Source: an uncultured Lachnospiraceae bacterium
GTDB lineage: Bacteria; Bacillota; Clostridia; Lachnospirales; Lachnospiraceae
Length of the DNA: 9,507 bases
NCBI GenBank assembly: GCA_910584695.1
Contig: CAJUBR010000090.1
Location: forward strand, 1-9,507
Direction: 5' to 3'
The notes under the pieces were generated by a model. It was not told the DNA's origin and searched no databases. It saw only the letters and a program-made list of their open reading frames with translations. Positions 1 to 4,908 of this stretch are shown here, piece by piece. The position numbers and the translations under genes are program-made. Position 1 is the stretch's first letter; the number at the start of each line of letters is the position of its first letter.

Positions 1-1
1 T

Positions 2-1639
2 ACGGAAGATGGTCCTAAAATTATCCCGAATCGCTTAGGAAAGCATTTAACTCCGTCTATCGTAAGTGTAGATGAAGAGGGACAGGTATATATAGGAGAG
101 ACTGCAAAGGAGCGTATGCTTCTTCATCCCGAAAGTTCGGCTTCGGTTTTCAAGAGAAGCATGGGAAGTGAGAAAATATATGAACTTTCAGGGAAAAAAT
201 TTCTCTCGGAGGAATTATCGGCTCTGGTATTAAAGACGTTAAAGGAAGATGCAGAATGTTATCTGAACGAAGAGGTGACGGAAGCAGTGATCAGCGTTCC
301 GGCATATTTTAATGATGAGAGACGGAAAGCGACCAAGCGGGCAGGCGAACTGGCAGGTCTTAAGGTGGAACGTATCATCAGTGAACCGACGGCGGCAGCA
401 ATTGCCTATGGATTATACCAGAATCGTGAGAATGGAAAATTTCTTGTATTTGATTTAGGGGGAGGTACTTTTGATGTATCGATTCTTGAATTGTTTGATT
501 CGATTATTGAAGTGAGGGCGGTAGCGGGAGATAACTTTTTAGGTGGAGAGGATTTTACAAAAGTAATCGAGCAGATTTTCTTTGATAAGAATCCGGAAAT
601 TGATAAGGATGCACTTTCAGAGAAGGAAATCCGCCATATAAAAAAGCAGGCAGAAGGCTGCAAAATCGGATTTAGTGATAACCGTATTTCAAAAATGTTA
701 TGTAAACTAGGTGAAAAGAGTTATGAAATGAATTTGTCAATTGATGAGTATGAGGCAAAATGCGATGATTTACTGGACAAGATCAGACAGCCCATCAAGA
801 GAAGTTTATCAGATGCCAATGTACGTCTTAAAGATATTGACAGAGTGGTATTAGTGGGTGGTGCTACAAAGTTATCCTTTATCCGCAAATTCGTCGGCAA
901 ACTGTTCCATAATCTGCCGGATACATCCATTAATCCTGATGAAGCAGTTGCCCTTGGTGCAGCGGTTCAGGGAGCCATGAAGGAAAGAAAAGATAGTATT
1001 AAAGAGGTTATTTTGACGGATGTATGTCCGTTTACATTGGGTACAGAAGTTGTTTTGGAAAAGGAAAACGGGCGTTTTGAGGACGGACATTTCTGTCCGA
1101 TTATTGAGAGGAATACAACGATTCCTGCAAGCCGGACAGAACGTCTTTATACCGTAAATGACAACCAGACACAAATCCGGTGCAAGGTGCTTCAGGGTGA
1201 GAGCCGGTTTGCTTCGAATAATGTATTGCTGGGAGAAATCAGAATTCATGTACCGAAGGCAGAGGCTGGTAAAGAGGCAGTGGATGTTACGTATACGTAT
1301 GATGTGAATTCGATTCTTGAGGTTGAAATTAAAGTGGTCTCTACCGGAGAGGTCATGAAGCAGATCATAAAGACGAATGCAACGGATATGACAGAAGAGG
1401 AGATTAAGGAAAGAATGGAGGCACTTTCTTACCTTAAGATTCATCCAAGGGAGAAAGAGGAAAACAAGCTGCTTTTGTTAAAAGGAGAACGTCTTTATGA
1501 AGAAAGTATCGGAAAGGACAGAATGCAGATTGAATATGCCCTGCGGGAGTTTGAAAAGGCACTGGATACAAGAGAAGACAGTGTTATCGAAGGAGCAAGA
1601 AGGGATTTTAAAGAGTTTTTAGAGGCATTTAAGGAGTAA
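2..1639 (+). CDS. hscC: HscC-type Hsp70 chaperone, 5'-partial
   Basis: ATP-dependent molecular chaperone of the Hsp70 family, cytoplasmic. The frame is open from base 2, upstream of the first internal ATG (116), so the gene starts outside the window. 545 residues are visible; about 22 are missing, including the first phosphate loop (DLGTTNS in the family). Visible landmarks are the IIPN...LTPSIVSVDE segment (about 26-96), VISVPAYF, EPTAAAIAYG, the DLGGGTFDVS phosphate-2 motif (451-480), the VLVGGAT adenosine motif (from about 847) and NPDEAVALGAA. The substrate-binding part (from about 1010) has VILTDVCPFTLG and PIIERNTTIPASR, which match E. coli HscC closely as I recall it. The total (about 567) is near HscC (about 556) and shorter than DnaK (about 610-640), so the C-terminal lid is reduced. 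HscC clients are poorly known. No DnaJ or GrpE partner is in view. The Hsp70 call is certain; the HscC subfamily is very likely. Confidence 0.9.
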   Translation, partial: TEDGPKIIPNRLGKHLTPSIVSVDEEGQVYIGETAKERMLLHPESSASVFKRSMGSEKIYELSGKKFLSEELSALVLKTLKEDAECYLNEEVTEAVISVPAYFNDERRKATKRAGELAGLKVERIISEPTAAAIAYGLYQNRENGKFLVFDLGGGTFDVSILELFDSIIEVRAVAGDNFLGGEDFTKVIEQIFFDKNPEIDKDALSEKEIRHIKKQAEGCKIGFSDNRISKMLCKLGEKSYEMNLSIDEYEAKCDDLLDKIRQPIKRSLSDANVRLKDIDRVVLVGGATKLSFIRKFVGKLFHNLPDTSINPDEAVALGAAVQGAMKERKDSIKEVILTDVCPFTLGTEVVLEKENGRFEDGHFCPIIERNTTIPASRTERLYTVNDNQTQIRCKVLQGESRFASNNVLLGEIRIHVPKAEAGKEAVDVTYTYDVNSILEVEIKVVSTGEVMKQIIKTNATDMTEEEIKERMEALSYLKIHPREKEENKLLLLKGERLYEESIGKDRMQIEYALREFEKALDTREDSVIEGARRDFKEFLEAFKE

Positions 1640-1646
1640 GTTGTCC

Positions 1647-1675
1647 TTTACAAAAATATGGATTTTGATTATAAT
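1647..1675 (+). promoter_or_regulatory. Sigma-A-type promoter for purM-purN-purD
   Basis: A -35 box TTTACA (1647-1652, 5 of 6 to consensus) is followed by a 17-bp spacer and a perfect -10 box TATAAT (1670-1675). The predicted transcription start is near 1682, giving a 5' UTR of about 99 nt before purM. The -10 box is also the first six bases of the left arm of the 1670-1759 inverted repeat, so a protein bound to that arm would block RNA polymerase. The assignment is from sequence match and position only. Confidence 0.75.
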
Positions 1676-1759
1676 GACATTATGTATGCACATGTGAAAA
1701 GATTGGTGTTTTATAAGATTTTCCATGGGAGAATCATTTTCATACATAATGTCATTATA
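1670..1759. repeat. Perfect 19-bp inverted repeat upstream of purM
   Basis: The left arm TATAATGACATTATGTATG (1670-1688) is the exact reverse complement of the right arm CATACATAATGTCATTATA (1741-1759), with 52 bp between. Each arm contains a 13-bp near-palindrome, ATAATGACATTAT (1671-1683) and ATAATGTCATTAT (1746-1758), with centres 75 bp apart. The loop holds the 8-bp palindrome CACATGTG (1689-1696) and a small hairpin, GATTTTCC / GGAGAATC (1717-1724 / 1728-1735, one G-U pair). Five T residues follow the right arm (1760-1764). It could be a pair of operators, a read-through terminator for hscC, or a remnant of a small inverted-repeat element; the sequence alone does not decide. Confidence 0.85.
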
Positions 1760-1780
1760 TTTTTCAGGAGGATAAGAACA

Positions 1781-2806
1781 ATGGATTACAAGAATGCCGG
1801 AGTTGATATTGAAGCGGGCTATAAGTCAGTAGAACTTATGAAAGAGCATATTAAGAAGACAATGAGGGAAGAGGTGCTGACAAATATTGGCGGTTTTTCC
1901 GGAGCATTTTCTCTTGATAAGTTTAAAAATATGGAGCATCCTACTTTAGTATCAGGTACTGACGGAGTGGGAACAAAACTTAAGCTTGCATTTATTATGG
2001 ATCAGCATGATACAATCGGTATTGACTGTGTGGCAATGTGTGTAAATGATATTGCCTGTGCAGGTGGTGAACCATTATTCTTTTTAGACTATATTGCATG
2101 CGGGAAAAATTATCCGGAAAAGATTGCTGCGATTGTAAGCGGTGTGGCAGAGGGGTGTTCTCAGTCTGATGCAGCCTTGATCGGAGGAGAAACGGCAGAG
2201 ATGCCGGGATTTTATCCAGAGGATGAATATGATTTAGCCGGTTTTGCAGTCGGTATTGTGGATCAGAAAGATTTGATTACTGGTCAGAATATAAAACCAG
2301 GAGATGCGTTAATTGGTATTGCGTCAAGCGGTGTCCATAGTAACGGTTTTTCTCTAGTCCGTAAAATATTTGACATGACAAAGGAATCTCTTAATACTTA
2401 TTATGACGAGTTGGGAAAGACACTTGGAGAGGCATTACTTGCTCCTACCAGAATATATGTAAAAGCACTTCGCAGTGTAAAGGAAGCCGGAGTTACCATT
2501 AAGGGATGTTCTCATATTACTGGTGGCGGTTTCTATGAAAATATTCCCAGAATGCTGCCGGAGGGTGTGCGTGCCGTCATAAACAAGGATTCCTACGAAG
2601 TGCCGGCTATTTTTAAGCTGATGGCAAAGAAGGGGAATATTGAAGAAGAAATGATGTATAATACTTATAATATGGGTATTGGAATGATACTTGCCGTAGA
2701 TTCCGCTGATGTCGATAAAACAATCTGTGCACTTAAGGCAGCGGGAGAAGATGCATATCTGGTCGGAACGGTTGAAGCAGGCGGTAAAGGAGTAACACTA
2801 TGCTGA
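1781..2806 (+). CDS. purM: Phosphoribosylformylglycinamidine cyclo-ligase (AIR synthetase)
   Basis: Closes the imidazole ring: FGAM + ATP to AIR + ADP + Pi, step 5 of de novo purine synthesis, in the cytoplasm, normally as a homodimer. The start ATG at 1781 has AGGAGG (1766-1771) nine bases upstream and gives 341 residues, the usual length; an ATG at 1658 would add 41 unrelated residues across the promoter and is rejected. Family landmarks: YKNAGVDIEAG at the N-terminus, GTDGVGTK (residues 59-66), VAMCVNDIACAGGEPLFFLDY (84-104), GGETAEMPG (135-143), HSNGFSLVRK and, in the C-terminal half, HITGGGFYENIPRMLPEG. It is the first gene of a purM-purN-purD cluster and its last seven bases overlap purN, which implies translational coupling. 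The intact motifs suggest a functional enzyme. Confidence 0.97.
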   Translation: MDYKNAGVDIEAGYKSVELMKEHIKKTMREEVLTNIGGFSGAFSLDKFKNMEHPTLVSGTDGVGTKLKLAFIMDQHDTIGIDCVAMCVNDIACAGGEPLFFLDYIACGKNYPEKIAAIVSGVAEGCSQSDAALIGGETAEMPGFYPEDEYDLAGFAVGIVDQKDLITGQNIKPGDALIGIASSGVHSNGFSLVRKIFDMTKESLNTYYDELGKTLGEALLAPTRIYVKALRSVKEAGVTIKGCSHITGGGFYENIPRMLPEGVRAVINKDSYEVPAIFKLMAKKGNIEEEMMYNTYNMGIGMILAVDSADVDKTICALKAAGEDAYLVGTVEAGGKGVTLC

Positions 2807-3426
2807 AGGTTGCAGTGATGGTATCGGGTGGAGGCACGAATTTACAGGCTATTATAGATGCAGTGGAATCCGGGAAAATTACAAACACAAAACTGGCTGC
2901 AGTGATCAGCAATAATAAGGGTGCATATGCATTGGAACGTGCAAAGAAAGCAGGTATCCGGGATATTGTCGTATCACCAAAGGATTATAAGAATAGAGAA
3001 GCCTTCAATAAAGCATTAGTGGAAACGGTGGATTCGCTAAACGTGGATTTGATCGTGCTTGCAGGGTATCTTGTGGTGATTCCACCTGTCATGATTGAAA
3101 AGTATGAAAACCGCATTATTAATATCCATCCATCCTTAATTCCGGCATTTTGCGGAACGGGATTTTACGGGTTAAAAGTGCATGAGGCGGCACTTAAAAG
3201 AGGTGTTAAAATAGCTGGTGCTACCGTTCATTTTGTGGATAAAGGCACGGATACCGGTCCGATTTTGCTGCAAAAGGCGGTTGCCGTCGAAGAGGGGGAC
3301 ACTCCTAAAATATTGCAGCAAAGAGTGATGGAACAGGCGGAATGGATTTTGTTACCGGAAGCGATTAATATGATTGCCAATCATAAGGTTGTTGTAGAAG
3401 ACGGAAAAACAGTAATCCGAAAATAG
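2800..3426 (+). CDS. purN: Phosphoribosylglycinamide formyltransferase (GAR transformylase)
   Basis: Transfers a formyl group from 10-formyltetrahydrofolate to GAR, making FGAR, step 3 of the purine pathway. 208 residues, within the usual range. The start ATG (2800) lies inside the end of purM as ATGCTGA, with AAAGGAG at 2786-2792 seven bases upstream. Visible family features are the N-terminal VMVSGGGTNLQA loop for the phosphoribosyl group (residues 6-17), the catalytic INIHPSLIPAF segment with N108 and H110, and HFVDKGTDTGP (144-154) with H144 and the catalytic aspartate D151, equivalent to D144 of E. coli PurN. A GFYGLKVHEAAL segment (121-132) follows the catalytic loop, as in many PurN proteins. 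This is the folate-dependent form, not the formate/ATP-dependent PurT. Confidence 0.97.
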   Translation: MLKVAVMVSGGGTNLQAIIDAVESGKITNTKLAAVISNNKGAYALERAKKAGIRDIVVSPKDYKNREAFNKALVETVDSLNVDLIVLAGYLVVIPPVMIEKYENRIINIHPSLIPAFCGTGFYGLKVHEAALKRGVKIAGATVHFVDKGTDTGPILLQKAVAVEEGDTPKILQQRVMEQAEWILLPEAINMIANHKVVVEDGKTVIRK

Positions 3427-3467
3427 AGATGGAAACAGTAATAGAAGCAGATAACAGGAGGATAAAC

Positions 3468-4739
3468 ATGAAGGTTTTAATTATTGGAAGCGGGGGCAGA
3501 GAACATGCCATTACAACCTGTGTGGCAAAGAGTAAAAGAGTATCCAAGATTTATGCAGCACCGGGAAATGCAGGTATTTCTGAACTGGCAGAATGTGTTG
3601 ACATTCCGGTAATGGACTTTGATAAATTAGTATCCTTTGCAAAGGAGAAAGAGATTGATTTTACAATTGTTGGACCGGATGATCCTTTAGTTGCCGGTTG
3701 TGTAGATGCATTTGAAAAGGAAGGGCTGAGAGTGTTTGGTCCTCGTAAAGATGCGGCAATTATTGAGGGTTCTAAGGCATTTTCAAAGGATTTGATGAAA
3801 AAATATGGAATTCCTACTGCCGAATATGAGAATTTTGACAATGCAGAGGACGCCCTTGCTTATTTGGAACATGCGGCTTTTCCAATCGTGTTAAAGGCAG
3901 ACGGTCTTGCACTTGGCAAAGGAGTATTGATCTGTAACAATTTAGAGGAGGCAAAAGCCGGTGTTAAGGAGATTATGTTAGACAAGCATTTTGGTGATGC
4001 CGGTAACCGAATGGTAATTGAGGAATATATGACAGGAAGGGAAGTGTCTGTTCTGGCATTTTGCGATGGAACAACCATAAAGACAATGACTTCTGCACAG
4101 GACCATAAAAGAGCAAAGGATGGAGATCAGGGATTAAACACTGGTGGAATGGGAACATTTTCTCCAAGTCCTTTCTATACAGAGGAGATCGATGCTTTTT
4201 GTCAGAAAGAGATTTATCAAAAGACGATGGCGGCTATGAAAGCAGAGGGAAGAGAGTTTATCGGTGTATTGTTTACCGGTTTAATGATTACTGAAAAAGG
4301 TACAAAAGTACTGGAATTTAATGCACGTTTTGGAGACCCGGAGGCACAGGTGGTGTTACCTCGCATGAAAAATGATATTATAGATGTTATGGAAGCTTGT
4401 GTTGACGGAAAACTTGATACAATTCATCTGGAATTTGAAGATAATGCGGCGGTTTGTGTCGTATTAGCATCAGACGGGTATCCTGTTTCTTATGAGAAGG
4501 GATTCCCGGTTCAGGGACTGGATACGTTTAAGGACAAGGATGATTATTATGTATTCCATGCAGGTACTAAACTTCAAAACGGGGAAGTGGTAACGAATGG
4601 CGGCCGGGTTCTTGGTGTAACTGCCAAGGGAGAGGATTTGATAAAAGCGAGAGCTAATGCCTATGAGGCAGTCAAATGGATTGATTTTGAAAATAAGTAC
4701 ATGCGTAACGATATCGGAAAAGCAATCGACGAACAATAG
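3468..4739 (+). CDS. purD: Phosphoribosylamine--glycine ligase (GAR synthetase)
   Basis: ATP-grasp ligase that joins 5-phosphoribosylamine and glycine to make GAR, step 2 of de novo purine synthesis. The start ATG at 3468 has AGGAGG (3456-3461) six bases upstream and begins the family sequence MKVLIIGSGGREHA; an in-frame ATG at 3429 has no ribosome binding site and adds 13 unrelated residues. 423 residues, the normal size. Landmarks are GSGGREHA (7-14), APGNAG (31-36), VGPDDPLVAG (68-77), the ATP-grasp lysine segment LKADGLALGKG (142-152), QDHKRAKDGDQGLNTGGMG in mid-protein, and the metal/ATP segment FNARFGDPEAQ (284-294). It lies 41 bp after purN with no terminator between them and is followed by a stem-loop, so it is probably the last gene of the unit. 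Because PurD acts upstream of PurN and PurM, gene order does not follow pathway order. Confidence 0.97.
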   Translation: MKVLIIGSGGREHAITTCVAKSKRVSKIYAAPGNAGISELAECVDIPVMDFDKLVSFAKEKEIDFTIVGPDDPLVAGCVDAFEKEGLRVFGPRKDAAIIEGSKAFSKDLMKKYGIPTAEYENFDNAEDALAYLEHAAFPIVLKADGLALGKGVLICNNLEEAKAGVKEIMLDKHFGDAGNRMVIEEYMTGREVSVLAFCDGTTIKTMTSAQDHKRAKDGDQGLNTGGMGTFSPSPFYTEEIDAFCQKEIYQKTMAAMKAEGREFIGVLFTGLMITEKGTKVLEFNARFGDPEAQVVLPRMKNDIIDVMEACVDGKLDTIHLEFEDNAAVCVVLASDGYPVSYEKGFPVQGLDTFKDKDDYYVFHAGTKLQNGEVVTNGGRVLGVTAKGEDLIKARANAYEAVKWIDFENKYMRNDIGKAIDEQ

Positions 4740-4755
4740 ATATATACAAAGGAGG

Positions 4756-4804
4756 GGGACTGTGATATACATTATGATATTACAGTCCCTTTATGTCAAT
4801 TTTA
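4756..4804 (+). terminator. Stem-loop terminator after purD
   Basis: GGGACTGTGATAT (4756-4768) pairs with ATATTACAGTCCC (4777-4789) over 13 positions, with one G-U pair and an 8-nt loop. The following tail, TTTATGTCAATTTT, is only moderately T-rich, so termination may be incomplete. It begins 16 bp after the purD stop, the expected place for the end of the purM-purN-purD transcript. Confidence 0.75.
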
Positions 4805-4864
4805 CTGTTTATGCTTATGCCAGATGAATGACAGCTTTCGGCTTTACAGGTAAACAGTTAAATT
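4798..4864. repeat. Inverted repeat in the clpC leader
   Basis: AATTTTACTGTTTA (4798-4811) and TAAACAGTTAAATT (4851-4864) are inverted repeats matching at 13 of 14 positions, with 39 bp between. The core ACTGTTTA / TAAACAGT is perfect. There is no T-run after the right arm, so it is not a standard terminator. It could be an operator for a dimeric repressor or an RNA stem in the clpC 5' UTR. It resembles neither the CtsR heptad repeat nor the HrcA CIRCE element. I found no convincing clpC promoter: TATAAC (4884-4889) could be a -10 box, but no good -35 box lies 16-18 bp upstream. Confidence 0.55.
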
Positions 4865-4908
4865 TATTCGCAATAGGCGAAAATATAACGCAAGATTGGA
4901 GAATGTAA
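4828..4908 (+). CDS. Possible 26-residue upstream ORF coupled to clpC
   Basis: An ATG at 4828 opens a 26-codon frame (begins MTAFGFTGKQ, ends ITQDWRM) whose TAA stop at 4906-4908 shares its last base with the clpC start ATG (TAATG). That arrangement is typical of translational coupling, so this may be a leader peptide affecting clpC translation. Against it, no clear ribosome binding site precedes 4828, the peptide resembles no family I know, and a frame this short can arise by chance. It overlaps the right half of the 4798-4864 inverted repeat. Confidence 0.25.
   Translation: MTAFGFTGKQLNLFAIGENITQDWRM

Noticed and set aside
872..1444. 190-residue open frame on the - strand
   Set aside because: It lies wholly inside the hscC coding frame, has no ribosome binding site that I can see, and its Cys/Asn/Ile/Phe-rich product looks like an antisense shadow.
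1689..1740. Invertible promoter (phase-variable switch) between the 19-bp repeats
   Set aside because: The 52-bp centre is very short for site-specific inversion, the -35 box lies outside it and the -10 box lies in the arm, so flipping would not switch the promoter. No recombinase gene is nearby.
1658..1780. Upstream N-terminal extension of PurM from the ATG at 1658
   Set aside because: It crosses the promoter and inverted repeat, lacks a ribosome binding site and adds residues outside the PurM family, while 1781 has AGGAGG in place.
1640..1780. Purine riboswitch or PurR box upstream of purM
   Set aside because: The conserved riboswitch core and the CCGAAC-type PurR box are not present.
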